A DNA stretch of 64,000 nucleotides, from NCBI RefSeq assembly GCF_009913435.1, contig NZ_CP047895.1:1992501-2056500 (forward strand). Reading direction: 5' to 3'. Position 1 is the stretch's first letter; every line of letters begins with the position of its first letter. The translations under genes were made by a program, and so were the position numbers. Source of the stretch: Sphingomonas changnyeongensis (lineage in GTDB: Bacteria; Pseudomonadota; Alphaproteobacteria; Sphingomonadales; Sphingomonadaceae). Shown here one piece after another: positions 9,099 through 17,681 of the stretch. The notes beneath the pieces were generated by a model. The model searched no databases and was not told where the DNA came from. It worked only from the letters and a program-made list of their open reading frames with translations.

Positions 9099-10099
9099 GG
9101 CCGACTGACCATCCCCCGATCGCGCCCCGCCGCGTGGGCGTGCTGCTGATCAACCTCGGCACACCCGATGCGCCGACGGTGCCGGCGGTGCGCCGCTATC
9201 TGGCGGAGTTCCTGTCCGACCGGCGGGTCGTCGAGATTCCGCCGCTGATCTGGCAGATCATCCTGCGCGGCTTCATCCTCAACACCCGGCCGCAGAAATC
9301 GGCCGAGGCCTATCAGCTGGTGTGGACGCCCGACGGGTCGCCGCTGGCCGCACTGACCAAGCGCCAGGCAGACGGGCTGGCCGGCGCGTTCGGGCCGGAC
9401 GTGATCGTCGACTGGGCGATGCGCTACGGCAATCCGTCGATCGAGGACCGGCTGCGCGCGCTCAAGGATCAGGGCTGCGAACGCATCCTGTTCGCGCCGC
9501 TCTATCCGCAATATTGCGGCGCGACGACGGCGACCGCGAACGACAAGGCGTTTGCCGCACTCGCCCGGCTGCGCTGGCAGCCCGCGATCCGCACGCTGCC
9601 GCCTTATTATGACGATCCGCTCTATATCGCCGCGCTCAAACAGTCGCTGCTCGACGGGCTGGCGCAGCTCGATTTCGAGCCGGAGGCGATCGTCACCAGC
9701 TTTCACGGCATGCCGCTGCGCACGCTGGAGCTGGGCGACCCCTATCACTGCCACTGCCAGAAGACCGCGCGGCTGCTGTCCGAAGCGCTGGGGCGGCCGG
9801 TGCGGGTGTCGTTCCAGTCGCGTTTCGGCCGCGCCAAATGGCTGGAACCGGCGACCGACGAGGTGCTGGAGGCGCTGCCCGAACAGGGCGTGCGCCGGGT
9901 CGCGGTGATCGCGCCCGGATTTTCGGTCGACTGCATCGAGACGCTGGAAGAACTGGCGATCCGCGGCCGCGAGGGTTTCGAGGAAGCGGGCGGCACGCAC
10001 TTCGCCTATCTGCCGTGCCTGAACGACAGCCCGGTCGGCATGGATTTCCTGCGCGCTTTACTTGCGCGTGAACTTGAAGGCTGGGTGAGCGCCGCCTAA
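9095..10099 (+). CDS. hemH: Ferrochelatase
   Basis: Inserts Fe2+ into protoporphyrin IX, the last step of protoheme synthesis. The 334-residue protein begins MRPTDHPPIAPRRVGVLLINLGTPD, with the family LLxNLGTPD motif, and has SFHGMPLRTLELGDPYHCHC with the metal-binding His, then FQSRFGRAKWLEPATDEVL and GFSVDCIETLEEL. All expected blocks are present and the length is normal. The ATG at 9095 forms an ATGA overlap with the restored stop of the upstream dehydrogenase gene, implying one operon. Confidence 0.96.
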   Translation: MRPTDHPPIAPRRVGVLLINLGTPDAPTVPAVRRYLAEFLSDRRVVEIPPLIWQIILRGFILNTRPQKSAEAYQLVWTPDGSPLAALTKRQADGLAGAFGPDVIVDWAMRYGNPSIEDRLRALKDQGCERILFAPLYPQYCGATTATANDKAFAALARLRWQPAIRTLPPYYDDPLYIAALKQSLLDGLAQLDFEPEAIVTSFHGMPLRTLELGDPYHCHCQKTARLLSEALGRPVRVSFQSRFGRAKWLEPATDEVLEALPEQGVRRVAVIAPGFSVDCIETLEELAIRGREGFEEAGGTHFAYLPCLNDSPVGMDFLRALLARELEGWVSAA

Positions 10100-10154
10100 T
10101 CCCTCTGAGAAGCCTTGCATAAATGAAGTCTTCAATGACGGGGAGAGGGATCAA

Positions 10155-10877
10155 ATGGCGCGTGTGGCGATCGTAACCGGGGGAACGCGGGGCATCGGCG
10201 AGGCGATCAGCCTTGCGCTCAGGGATCAGGGCATGACCGTTGCGGCCAATTACGCCGGCAATGACGAAAAGGCGCGTGCCTTCACCGAACGCACCGGTAT
10301 CCGCGCCTATAAATGGGACGTTGGCGACCATCAGGCCTGTCAGGACGGGGTGGCGCAGGTGGCCGCCGATCTCGGCCCGGTTGACGTGCTGGTCAACAAT
10401 GCCGGCATCACCCGCGACGGCACGATCCTGAAGATGACGCTCGACATGTGGGAAGAGGTGATCCGCATCAATCTGGGCGGCTGCTTCAACATGGCGAAGG
10501 CGGTGTTTCCGGGGATGCGCGACCGTAAATGGGGCCGGATCGTCAATATCGGCTCGATCAACGGCCAGGGCGGCCAATATGGCCAGGTGAACTATGCCGC
10601 CGCCAAATCGGGCATTCACGGCTTTACCAAGGCGCTGGCGCAGGAAGGTGCGCGGTTCGGCGTGACCGTCAATGCACTCGCGCCCGGCTATATCGATACC
10701 GACATGGTCGCCGCCGTGCCGGCGGACGTGCTGGAAAAGATCGTCGCCAAGATCCCGGTCGGCCGGCTGGGCCAGGCGCATGAGATTGCGCGCGGCGTCG
10801 CGTTTCTGTGCTCAGAGGATGCGGGCTTCGTCACCGGATCGACGCTGTCGATCAATGGCGGCCAGCACATGTATTGA
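10155..10877 (+). CDS. phaB: Acetoacetyl-CoA reductase (SDR family)
   Basis: NADPH-dependent short-chain reductase of 240 residues, most like PhaB/PhbB, which makes (R)-3-hydroxybutyryl-CoA for polyhydroxybutyrate. Seen are the nucleotide-binding GGTRGIGE, the NNAG motif, Ser in NIGSINGQGGQYGQ and the catalytic YAAAK. The segment NGQGGQYGQVNY and the ending SINGGQHMY are characteristic of PhaB. A good ribosome-binding site (GGGGAGAGGG) lies just upstream. The related FabG cannot be excluded by eye, but GQGGQ favours PhaB. No phaA or phaC is present here. Confidence 0.88.
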   Translation: MARVAIVTGGTRGIGEAISLALRDQGMTVAANYAGNDEKARAFTERTGIRAYKWDVGDHQACQDGVAQVAADLGPVDVLVNNAGITRDGTILKMTLDMWEEVIRINLGGCFNMAKAVFPGMRDRKWGRIVNIGSINGQGGQYGQVNYAAAKSGIHGFTKALAQEGARFGVTVNALAPGYIDTDMVAAVPADVLEKIVAKIPVGRLGQAHEIARGVAFLCSEDAGFVTGSTLSINGGQHMY

Positions 10878-10884
10878 CCGCGCG

Positions 10885-11130
10885 ATGACGGCCGGACCGG
10901 TCAAGCGGTCGATCACCATCGCCGGTCATTCGACGTCGATCAGCCTCGAGCCCGTTTTCTGGACGGCGCTCGAGGCCGCAGCCGTGCAGGCATCGCTGCC
11001 TTTGTCGGCGCTCGTTGCCCGCATCGACGCGCAGCGGATCGCCGTCGCCGATCCTCCCAATCTTGCCAGCGCGATCCGCGTCTGGCTTTTTGAACGGGCT
11101 ATGGCCTCTGCGCCCGCCCATTCCAGCTAG
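10885..11130 (+). CDS. Ribbon-helix-helix domain protein
   Basis: Small 81-residue protein, MTAGPVKRSITIAGHSTSIS..., matching the short ribbon-helix-helix-like family found widely in alphaproteobacteria (Pfam RHH_4 type). The pattern is a basic strand RSITIAGHSTSISLEP, a Trp/Leu helix FWTALEAAA, LSALVARID, and NLASAIRVWLFE. A DNA-binding role is the family assumption and is unproven. It starts 7 bases after the phaB stop and ends 10 bases before the oligopeptidase start, so co-transcription is likely. Confidence 0.8.
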   Translation: MTAGPVKRSITIAGHSTSISLEPVFWTALEAAAVQASLPLSALVARIDAQRIAVADPPNLASAIRVWLFERAMASAPAHSS

Positions 11131-11140
11131 GAACCCTTCG

Positions 11141-13279
11141 ATGCGCGTTCTGACCCATTTCCTTCTTGCCTCGGTGATGACAGCCCCCATGACGATTTCT
11201 CCCGCCCAGGCCGCTCCGGCGGACGCGACCATCGCCTATCCCCGCACCGAGGCGCAGCCGCTGGTCGAGGAGCAATTCGGCGTCAAGGTCGCCGATCCCT
11301 ATCGCTGGCTGGAAAATGACGTGCGCGAGGATGCGCGCGTGCGCGACTGGGTGACGGCGCAGAACAAGGTCACCGATGCCTATCTGGCGACGCTGCCGGC
11401 GCGCGCGACCTTTGCCAGGCGGCTGACCGAGCTGTTCAACTATGAACGCGTGTCGCCGCCGGTGAAGCGCGGCGGGCGCTATTTCTATGCCCGCAATGAC
11501 GGGCTGCAGAACCAGGCGGTGCTCAATGTCCGCGACCGCGTCGACGGCCCGGCGCGGGTGCTGATCGATCCCAATGGCTGGGCCAAGGACGGGGCGACCG
11601 CGCTTGCCGAATGGCGGCCTTCGGATGATGGCCGGTATCTCGTCTATGCGGTGCAGGATGGCGGCACCGACTGGCGCACCGTGCGCGTGCTCGACGTCGA
11701 GACCGGCAAGGACCTGCCCGACAGCGTCGAATGGGTGAAGTTTTCCAATCTCGACTGGGCGAAGGACGGATCGGGCTTTTTCTATTCGCGCTTCCCGCAG
11801 CCGGCGAGCGGCGGCAAGTTCCAGGCTTTGAACGAGAACCAGCAGGTCTATTTCCACCGGCTGGGCACGCCCCAGTCGGAAGACCGGCTGGTCTATCGCA
11901 CGCCCGACCGGCCGCGCCTCAACCACATTGCCGAGGTGAGCGACGACGGCAAATGGCTGATCATCACCTCGTCGGAAGGGACCGACGACCGCTATGAGAT
12001 CACGCTCGTCGACCTGTCGCGCCCCGATGCCCAGCCGCGCACGCTGATCAAGGGGCTGGAGCATAGCTGGAACTATGTCGGCAATCAGGGCAGCCGGTTC
12101 CTGTGGACGACCAACAAGGGCGCGCCGCGCCTCAAGATCGTCGCGCTCGACATCGCCGAGGCCAATCCCGTCGCCCGCGACATCGTGCCGGAGGACAAGG
12201 CGACGCTGGGCGGCGCATCGGTGATCGGCGGGGTGCTGATCGCGTCCTATCTGGTCGATGCCAAGACCGAGGTGCGGCGTTACCGCCCCGACGGCACGCT
12301 GATCGGCAAGGTGGCGCTGCCCGGCATCGGCACCGCCGCCGGCTTTGGCGGCAAGGCCGATGATCCCGAGACCTTCTTCGCCTTTACCAGCTTTGCGACG
12401 CCGACGACGGTGTTCCGCTATGATGCGCGGTCGGACACGGCGCAGGTGTGGGCGCAGCCGCGCCTGACTTTCAAGCCCGAGGATTTCAAGGTCGAGCAGC
12501 GTTTCTTCGCATCGAAGGACGGCACGCAGGTGCCGATGTTCATCGTCCGCCGCAAGGACGTGACCGGCCCGGCGCCGACGCTCATGTATGGCTATGGCGG
12601 GTTCAACATCAGCAATACCCCGGCCTTTTCGGCCGGGCGGCTGGCCTGGATCGAACAGGGCGGGGCGTTCGCGCTCGTCAACCTGCGCGGCGGGGGCGAA
12701 TATGGCAAGGCGTGGCACGATGCCGGGCGGCTGCTCAACAAGCAGAATGTGTTCGATGATTTCATCGCGGCGGGCGAATATCTGATCCGCGAAGGCGTGA
12801 CCGGCAAGGGCCAGCTGGCGATCCAGGGCGGGTCGAATGGCGGGCTGCTGGTCGGCGCGGTCACCAACCAGCGCCCCGACCTGTTCGCCGCCGCGCTGCC
12901 GGCGGTGGGCGTGATGGACATGCTGCGCTTCGACCGGTTCACCGCCGGGCGCTACTGGGTCGATGATTATGGCTATCCGTCGAAGGAAGCGGATTTCCGC
13001 AACCTGCTGACCTATTCGCCCTATCACAATGTCCGCAGCGGCACCGATTATCCGGCGGTCCTCGTCACCACCGCCGATACTGACGACCGCGTCGTGCCGG
13101 GCCACAGCTTCAAATATGTGTCCGCCCTGCAGGCCGCCGCGATCGGGCCGCGCCCGCATCTGATCCGCATCGAGACGCGGGCCGGGCACGGGGCGGGCAA
13201 GCCGACCGACAAGATCATCGCCGAAACCGCCGACCAATGGGCGTTCATCGCCCGCTGGACCGGCCTGACGGTGCGCTGA
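11141..13279 (+). CDS. Prolyl oligopeptidase family serine peptidase (S9A), exported
   Basis: The 712-residue protein has an N-terminal signal peptide (to about residue 26, ...ISPAQA-AP), a beta-propeller region and a C-terminal alpha/beta hydrolase domain. The catalytic serine is in QGGSNGGLLVGA, the aspartate in TTADTDDRVVPGHS and the histidine in RAGHGAGKPTDK. The N-terminal segment DPYRWLEND is the standard S9A opening. It should cleave short proline-containing peptides in the periplasm. The start follows the ribbon-helix-helix gene by 10 bases; an upstream in-frame extension overlaps that gene and lacks a signal peptide. Confidence 0.94.
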   Translation: MRVLTHFLLASVMTAPMTISPAQAAPADATIAYPRTEAQPLVEEQFGVKVADPYRWLENDVREDARVRDWVTAQNKVTDAYLATLPARATFARRLTELFNYERVSPPVKRGGRYFYARNDGLQNQAVLNVRDRVDGPARVLIDPNGWAKDGATALAEWRPSDDGRYLVYAVQDGGTDWRTVRVLDVETGKDLPDSVEWVKFSNLDWAKDGSGFFYSRFPQPASGGKFQALNENQQVYFHRLGTPQSEDRLVYRTPDRPRLNHIAEVSDDGKWLIITSSEGTDDRYEITLVDLSRPDAQPRTLIKGLEHSWNYVGNQGSRFLWTTNKGAPRLKIVALDIAEANPVARDIVPEDKATLGGASVIGGVLIASYLVDAKTEVRRYRPDGTLIGKVALPGIGTAAGFGGKADDPETFFAFTSFATPTTVFRYDARSDTAQVWAQPRLTFKPEDFKVEQRFFASKDGTQVPMFIVRRKDVTGPAPTLMYGYGGFNISNTPAFSAGRLAWIEQGGAFALVNLRGGGEYGKAWHDAGRLLNKQNVFDDFIAAGEYLIREGVTGKGQLAIQGGSNGGLLVGAVTNQRPDLFAAALPAVGVMDMLRFDRFTAGRYWVDDYGYPSKEADFRNLLTYSPYHNVRSGTDYPAVLVTTADTDDRVVPGHSFKYVSALQAAAIGPRPHLIRIETRAGHGAGKPTDKIIAETADQWAFIARWTGLTVR

Positions 13280-13285
13280 GCAGGG

Positions 13286-13320
13286 ACCGGGCCGGGCGGT
13301 TGGTGCCGCCCCGGCCCGGT
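13286..13320. terminator. GC-rich hairpin after the oligopeptidase gene
   Basis: ACCGGGCCGGGCGG pairs with CCGCCCCGGCCCGGT across a 6-base loop, with one bulged C. There is no T-run, so it may be a stabilising 3' hairpin or a weak terminator rather than a classical one. Confidence 0.4.
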
Positions 13321-13389
13321 TCATCGCCGGGTCAGCCGCATCCCGCTACCCAGCCCGTCATGGTGGCAGTCAGCCGGGATGAGGGTGCG

Positions 13390-13929
13390 ATGAAGACTTT
13401 GGTGCTGGCGATGGTCGCGGCGGGCGTCGGTCTGGCGGGTCCCGTTTCGGCGCAGGCGGTCGATCCCCGGCTGTCGCGCGAGCTGGGCCGGGCGGTCGGC
13501 GAGGCTGCGGTGCAGGCCGAGCGCGCGGCCGACGAGATGCGCGCCGCCGCCCGCGAAGCGGCGCGCGGTGCGCGGCAGGGTTATGAGGACGCGCGCGGAG
13601 CCGAGGCACGCGGCGCAGGCGGGCCGCCGCCGGTGATGACCGAGGATGACGCAGCCGAGGCCTGCGCCCTTGCCGCCGAGGATGAAGGCTATGCGATCGC
13701 CCGGCTGGCGAGCGTCCGGCAGATCAACCGGGTCTGGCCGGTTGCCGGTGCCGATGGTGCCCGGCCCGGAGGCAGCGGTGCCGGCGGAAGTGGCTGGGGC
13801 GTCGAAGGCGTGATCGAGCTGCGCGACAGCTGGCGCGCGCCGCGCGGGCGCGAAATGAGCTTTCGCTGCACGATTGCGGGCGGCGAGGTGGTCGACGTGA
13901 CCCTGCGCGATTTCGTCGCCCGGCGCTGA
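13390..13929 (+). CDS. Secreted protein of unknown function
   Basis: The 179-residue protein has a clear signal peptide ([23 protein letters not shown]). The mature part starts with an Ala/Arg/Glu-rich, probably helical stretch (about residues 30-75). A Gly/Pro linker follows, then a C-terminal region with two cysteines, one in [11 protein letters not shown] and one in [11 protein letters not shown]. Alternating small residues there suggest beta-strands. I do not recognise the family by name. The start is set by the signal peptide. The nearby hairpin at 13286 suggests it is transcribed separately from the oligopeptidase. Confidence 0.75.
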   Translation: MKTLVLAMVAAGVGLAGPVSAQAVDPRLSRELGRAVGEAAVQAERAADEMRAAAREAARGARQGYEDARGAEARGAGGPPPVMTEDDAAEACALAAEDEGYAIARLASVRQINRVWPVAGADGARPGGSGAGGSGWGVEGVIELRDSWRAPRGREMSFRCTIAGGEVVDVTLRDFVARR

Positions 13930-14002
13930 ACGCGGGCAGGCAGTCCACCCCGGCACGGTGTTGGGGGCTTTTCACCCCGGCTTCGTCCCCTATCAGCCGG
14001 CC

Positions 14003-15562
14003 ATGGAAAGCCAGCCCCACGATTCCATCCTCATCGTCGATTTCGGCAGCCAGGTGACGCAGCTGATCGCGCGCCGCGTGCGCGAGGCCGGCGTCTATTG
14101 CGAGATCGCGCCGTTCAACAGCGCCGCCGCCGCCTTTGAGCGGCTGGCGCCCAAGGGCATCATCCTGTCGGGTGGCCCGTCATCGGTGATGTGGAACGAC
14201 AGCCCGCGCGCGCCGCAGCATTTCTTCGAGGCCGGGTTGCCGATCCTCGCCATCTGCTATGGCCAGCAGACGATGGCGCATCAGCTGGGCGGGCAGGTCG
14301 CGCCGTCTGAAAACCGCGAATTCGGCCGCGCGTTCATCGAGGTGGTCGGGCGCAGCGCGCTGTTCGACGGCCTGTGGTCGGAAGGCGAACGCCATCAGGT
14401 GTGGATGAGCCATGGCGACCGGGTCGAGGCGCTGCCCGAAGGGTTCAGCGTCGTCGCCCGCTCCGAAGGCGCGCCCTATGCGATCGCGACTGACGAGGCG
14501 CGGCGCTTCTATTCGATGATGTTCCATCCCGAGGTGGTGCACACGCCCGACGGCCACAAGCTGCTCGCCAACTTCGCGCGCCATATCTGCGGCTGCGCCG
14601 GCGACTGGACGATGGCCGAATATCGCCAGACCAAGATCGCCGAGATCCGCGCCCAGGTCGGGCAGGGGCGGGTGATTTGCGGCCTGTCGGGCGGCGTCGA
14701 TTCGGCGGTGGCGGCGGTGCTGATCCATGAGGCGATCGGCGATCAGCTGACCTGCGTGTTCGTCGACCATGGCCTGATGCGCCAGGGCGAGGCCGATCAG
14801 GTCGTCAGCCTGTTCCGTGGCCATTACAATATTCCGCTCGTCCATGTGAACGCCGAGACCCTGTTCCTGTCGGGTCTGGCCGGGCTCGATGATCCCGAGG
14901 CGAAGCGCAAGTTCATCGGCAAGACCTTCATCGACGTGTTCGAGGACGAGGCCAAGAAGATCGGCGGGGCCGATTTCCTCGCCCAGGGCACGCTCTATCC
15001 GGACGTGATCGAGAGCGTCAGCTTCACCGGCGGCCCGTCGGTCACGATCAAGAGCCACCACAATGTCGGCGGCCTGCCCGAGCGGATGAACATGAAGCTG
15101 GTCGAGCCGCTGCGCGAGCTGTTCAAGGACGAGGTCCGCGCGCTCGGCCGCGAACTGGGGCTGCCCGACGTGTTCGTCGGCCGCCACCCGTTTCCGGGGC
15201 CGGGCCTGGCGATCCGCATTCCCGGCGCGGTCAGCAAGGACAAGTGCGACATTCTGCGCAAGGCGGACGCCATCTATCTGGAAGAAATCCGCAATGCCGG
15301 GCTGTACGATGCGATCTGGCAGGCATTTGCCGTGCTGCTGCCGGTCCGCACCGTCGGCGTGATGGGCGACCACCGCACCTATGAACATGTCTGCGCGCTG
15401 CGCGCCGTGACCTCGGTCGACGGGATGACGGCCGACATCTATCCGTTCGACGCCGCCTTCCTCGCGCGCGTGGCCACCCGCATCGTCAACGAGGTGCAGG
15501 GCATCAACCGCGTCGTCTACGACTTCACGTCGAAGCCGCCCGGCACGATCGAGTGGGAGTGA
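14003..15562 (+). CDS. guaA: GMP synthase (glutamine-hydrolysing)
   Basis: Converts XMP to GMP using glutamine and ATP. The 519 residues comprise an N-terminal class I amidotransferase (nucleophile Cys in AICYGQQ, His/Glu in FHPEVVHT), the ATP pyrophosphatase domain with the PP-loop [12 protein letters not shown], and the C-terminal dimer domain with [13 protein letters not shown] and the ending KPPGTIEWE. The start at 14003 gives [16 protein letters not shown], the normal beginning; an in-frame GTG at 13958 would add 15 residues without family support. Length matches the family. Confidence 0.97.
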   Translation: MESQPHDSILIVDFGSQVTQLIARRVREAGVYCEIAPFNSAAAAFERLAPKGIILSGGPSSVMWNDSPRAPQHFFEAGLPILAICYGQQTMAHQLGGQVAPSENREFGRAFIEVVGRSALFDGLWSEGERHQVWMSHGDRVEALPEGFSVVARSEGAPYAIATDEARRFYSMMFHPEVVHTPDGHKLLANFARHICGCAGDWTMAEYRQTKIAEIRAQVGQGRVICGLSGGVDSAVAAVLIHEAIGDQLTCVFVDHGLMRQGEADQVVSLFRGHYNIPLVHVNAETLFLSGLAGLDDPEAKRKFIGKTFIDVFEDEAKKIGGADFLAQGTLYPDVIESVSFTGGPSVTIKSHHNVGGLPERMNMKLVEPLRELFKDEVRALGRELGLPDVFVGRHPFPGPGLAIRIPGAVSKDKCDILRKADAIYLEEIRNAGLYDAIWQAFAVLLPVRTVGVMGDHRTYEHVCALRAVTSVDGMTADIYPFDAAFLARVATRIVNEVQGINRVVYDFTSKPPGTIEWE

Positions 15563-15659
15563 CGGATCGGACCGTGGCGCGTCCTGCCTGCGCCGCGCTG
15601 TTCGAAATGATCCGTCCCTGAGGCGTCCTTCCGTACGGCGGCGCTCGTCTGTGCGATCG

Positions 15660-16025
15660 TCAGTCCCCGGCTGACGTTCCGCCGCTACTTTCCCGTGATT
15701 GCAGATGGCGTTCGACAAAGTCGGCGAGCGCCCTGACCGCGTGCGCCATTTCGATCCCCGGGCTGGTCAGATCATAGTCGACATGCGGCGGGATCGTCTG
15801 ATGCGCCGTCCGCGTCACCAGCCCGTCCTGTTCCAGCACGCGCAGCGTCTGCGCCAGCATCCGTTCGGACACCCCGCCGATCCGCCGCCTCAGGGCACCG
15901 AAGCGCAATGTTCCGTCGAGCAGGGCGATCAGGACCAGCACGCCCCAGCGGCTGGTGACGTGATTGAGCATCAGCCGCGACGGGCATTTCGGGTTCATGA
16001 CATCGGGTGTGCGGTCGTCGGTCAT
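15660..16025 (-). CDS. HxlR-family transcription regulator
   Basis: The 121-residue winged-helix protein has the HxlR hallmark cysteine near the N-terminus (NPKCPSRLML) followed by SRWGVLVLIALLDGTLRFGALRR and ISERMLAQ-type (VSERMLAQTLRVLEQDGLV) recognition and wing segments. Proteins of this family often sense oxidants or electrophiles through that cysteine. It is divergently transcribed from an NmrA/QorB-type oxidoreductase across a 111-base gap, the same arrangement as E. coli ytfH and ytfG (qorB). It probably represses both genes; that is inferred from context. Confidence 0.9.
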   Translation of the reverse strand: MTDDRTPDVMNPKCPSRLMLNHVTSRWGVLVLIALLDGTLRFGALRRRIGGVSERMLAQTLRVLEQDGLVTRTAHQTIPPHVDYDLTSPGIEMAHAVRALADFVERHLQSRESSGGTSAGD

Positions 16026-16056
16026 GGTCGGCAGCCCTGTTGGCGGGAGATTTTGA

Positions 16057-16076
16057 TACTTACATTTATGTGCGTA
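16057..16076. promoter_or_regulatory. Candidate operator for the HxlR regulator
   Basis: TACTTACA-TTTA-TGTGCGTA is an imperfect inverted repeat (6 of 8 positions pair) in the only A/T-rich part of the divergent gap between the HxlR gene and the oxidoreductase gene. HxlR proteins bind such short palindromes near TAC/GTA half-sites. It probably overlaps the promoter of one or both genes. Assignment rests on position and symmetry only. Confidence 0.45.
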
Positions 16077-16136
16077 CTTCCGGAAGGTTAGAGAAGGCCT
16101 ATCTCGCCGTCACCACCCCTTTTTGGAGACGACGAC

Positions 16137-16982
16137 ATGACCATCGCTATGACCGGTGCCAGCGGACATCTCGGACGCCTTGCCCTGACCCGGTTGATGA
16201 CCCTGTGCCCGCCCGACCGGCTGGTCGCTCTGGCCCGCGATCCGGCAAAGCTGGCCGATCTCGGCGTTGCCAGCCGCCGGTTCGATTACAAGGCGGTCGA
16301 AACACTTGTGCCTGGCCTGGAGGGCGTCGACACGCTGGTGCTGATTTCGTCCAGCGACTTTGACGACCGTGTCGGCCAGCACGCCAATGTGATCGATGCC
16401 GCGCGCACCGCCGGTGTCGGGCGGATCGTCTACACCTCGATCCTGAAGGCGGACCGGTCCCCACTGCTGATCGCGCAGGATCACCGGGACACCGAAGGGC
16501 TGATCGCCCGGTCGGGCATTCCCGCCACGATCCTGCGCAACGGCTGGTATACCGAAAACTGGACGGCCCCGCTGGGCGGGGCCATCGCCGCCGGTGCGCT
16601 TTACGGCGCGGCCGGGGATGCCCGGTTCACACCGGCAGCGCGGCAAGACTATGCGGACGCGCTGGCGATCGTCGCCGCGTCGGCAGACCATGCCGGGCAG
16701 GTTTATGAACTGGCGGGCGACGAAGGCTTCACGCTTGCCGAGCTGGCGGCGGCGGTTTCGCGCCGGATCGGCCGCGACCTGCCCTATCAGGATCTGCCGC
16801 CGTCCGCCTATCAGGCGCTTCTCGAACAGATCGGTCTGCCGGCAGGGTTTGCAACGCTGCTTGTCGATGTCGATCAGAAGGCGGCTGACGGATGGCTGCA
16901 TGACGACACGCAAACGCTCTCGACGCTGATCGGCCGTCCGACAACCTCGCTGGCCCGGATGCTCGACGCCGCAATCCCGTGA
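16137..16982 (+). CDS. NAD(P)-binding NmrA-like oxidoreductase (QorB-type)
   Basis: The 281-residue atypical short-chain dehydrogenase has the N-terminal nucleotide-binding motif TGASGHLGRL followed by VALARDPAKL, VDTLVLISSSD, VYTSILKAD and RNGWYTENW. These match NAD(P)H:quinone oxidoreductase 2 (QorB) and relatives. It lacks the YxxxK pair of classical SDRs, as expected for this subgroup. The divergent HxlR regulator supports a quinone or electrophile stress role. A GGAG ribosome-binding site lies 9 bases upstream of the start. Confidence 0.85.
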   Translation: MTIAMTGASGHLGRLALTRLMTLCPPDRLVALARDPAKLADLGVASRRFDYKAVETLVPGLEGVDTLVLISSSDFDDRVGQHANVIDAARTAGVGRIVYTSILKADRSPLLIAQDHRDTEGLIARSGIPATILRNGWYTENWTAPLGGAIAAGALYGAAGDARFTPAARQDYADALAIVAASADHAGQVYELAGDEGFTLAELAAAVSRRIGRDLPYQDLPPSAYQALLEQIGLPAGFATLLVDVDQKAADGWLHDDTQTLSTLIGRPTTSLARMLDAAIP

Positions 16983-17202
16983 TCATGCACATCGAAGAGG
17001 AACAACGGGCGCGCCCGGCCGGACTGCGGCAGCAGCCAGCCGGGCGTGAGAATTTCCGCTCGGATTTCCGTGCCGACATCAATATCGGAACAGGGCGCAA
17101 AGGCTGAGGTGCAGGCGCGGTGCTGGCCAGGCCGGGCAAAACCCGGTGGTTCCACCTGACCAGGGCCGATTTGCAGGATCGAGGAGGAGGAACGGGCGCG
17201 TC

Positions 17203-17556
17203 ATGACGGAACTGGTCGTTTACGGCATCCCCAATTGCGATACGGTCAAGAAGTCGCGGGCGTGGCTCGATGCTGCCGGGATCGCCTATCGCTTTCATGA
17301 TTACAAAAAGGCCGGGGTCGACGAAGCGGCGCTCCGGCGCTGGGTCGCGGCGCTGGGGTGGGAGGCGCTGGTCAACCGCCAGGGCACGACGTTCCGCAAG
17401 CTGCCCGAGGCCGAGCGGACGGGGCTGGACGAGGCGCGGGCGATCGCGCTGATGATCGCCAACCCCTCGCTCATTCGCCGACCCGTCGTCGAAGGGCGCG
17501 GGCAGTTGCTCGCCGGGTTTTCGCCCGAGCGGTTCGCGGTGCTGACGGGCGGCTGA
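17203..17556 (+). CDS. ArsC/Spx-family protein (YffB-like)
   Basis: The 117-residue thioredoxin-fold protein reads MTELVVYGIPNCDTVKKS near its N-terminus, with the single redox cysteine of the YffB/Spx-like reductase family (CDTVKK). FRKLPEAER and the C-terminal PSLIRRPVVEG follow, typical of the ArsC superfamily. In this subfamily the substrate is unclear; a glutathione-dependent reductase role has been suggested. A strong GAGGAGGAGG ribosome-binding site fixes the start. It lies upstream of trxB on the same strand, separated by a short tandem repeat, which hints at a thiol-redox pairing. Confidence 0.9.
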   Translation: MTELVVYGIPNCDTVKKSRAWLDAAGIAYRFHDYKKAGVDEAALRRWVAALGWEALVNRQGTTFRKLPEAERTGLDEARAIALMIANPSLIRRPVVEGRGQLLAGFSPERFAVLTGG

Positions 17557-17606
17557 GCCTCCGGCCCCGCCTGAGCCTCCGGCCCCGCCTGAGCCTCAAG
17601 CCCCGC
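17553..17606 (+). repeat. Three tandem 18-bp repeats at the 3' end of the ArsC/Spx-like gene
   Basis: The unit CTGAGCCTCCGGCCCCGC occurs at 17553-17570 and 17571-17588 identically. A third copy at 17589-17606 has two changes (CTCAAG for CTCCGG). The first copy contains the stop codon of the upstream gene, so the array begins exactly at the end of the coding region, and each copy carries another TGA in that frame. Likely a slippage duplication; no function is evident. Confidence 0.85.
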
Positions 17607-17681
17607 GCCGATCCGTTTGCAGCGCGGCGCGGTCGTCCCTATCTGGCGGCCAAACACCCCATTTGAGAATCGCGAACAAGC

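Noticed and set aside
6118..9162. A 1014-residue open frame on the minus strand across the molybdopterin dehydrogenase gene
   Set aside because: Only its last 173 codons (the CAP-domain gene) look like protein. The rest is Arg/Pro/Gly-rich antisense of the dehydrogenase gene, as expected in GC-rich DNA.
13958..14002. Longer GuaA starting at GTG 13958
   Set aside because: The added residues do not match GuaA; ATG 14003 gives the canonical N-terminus.
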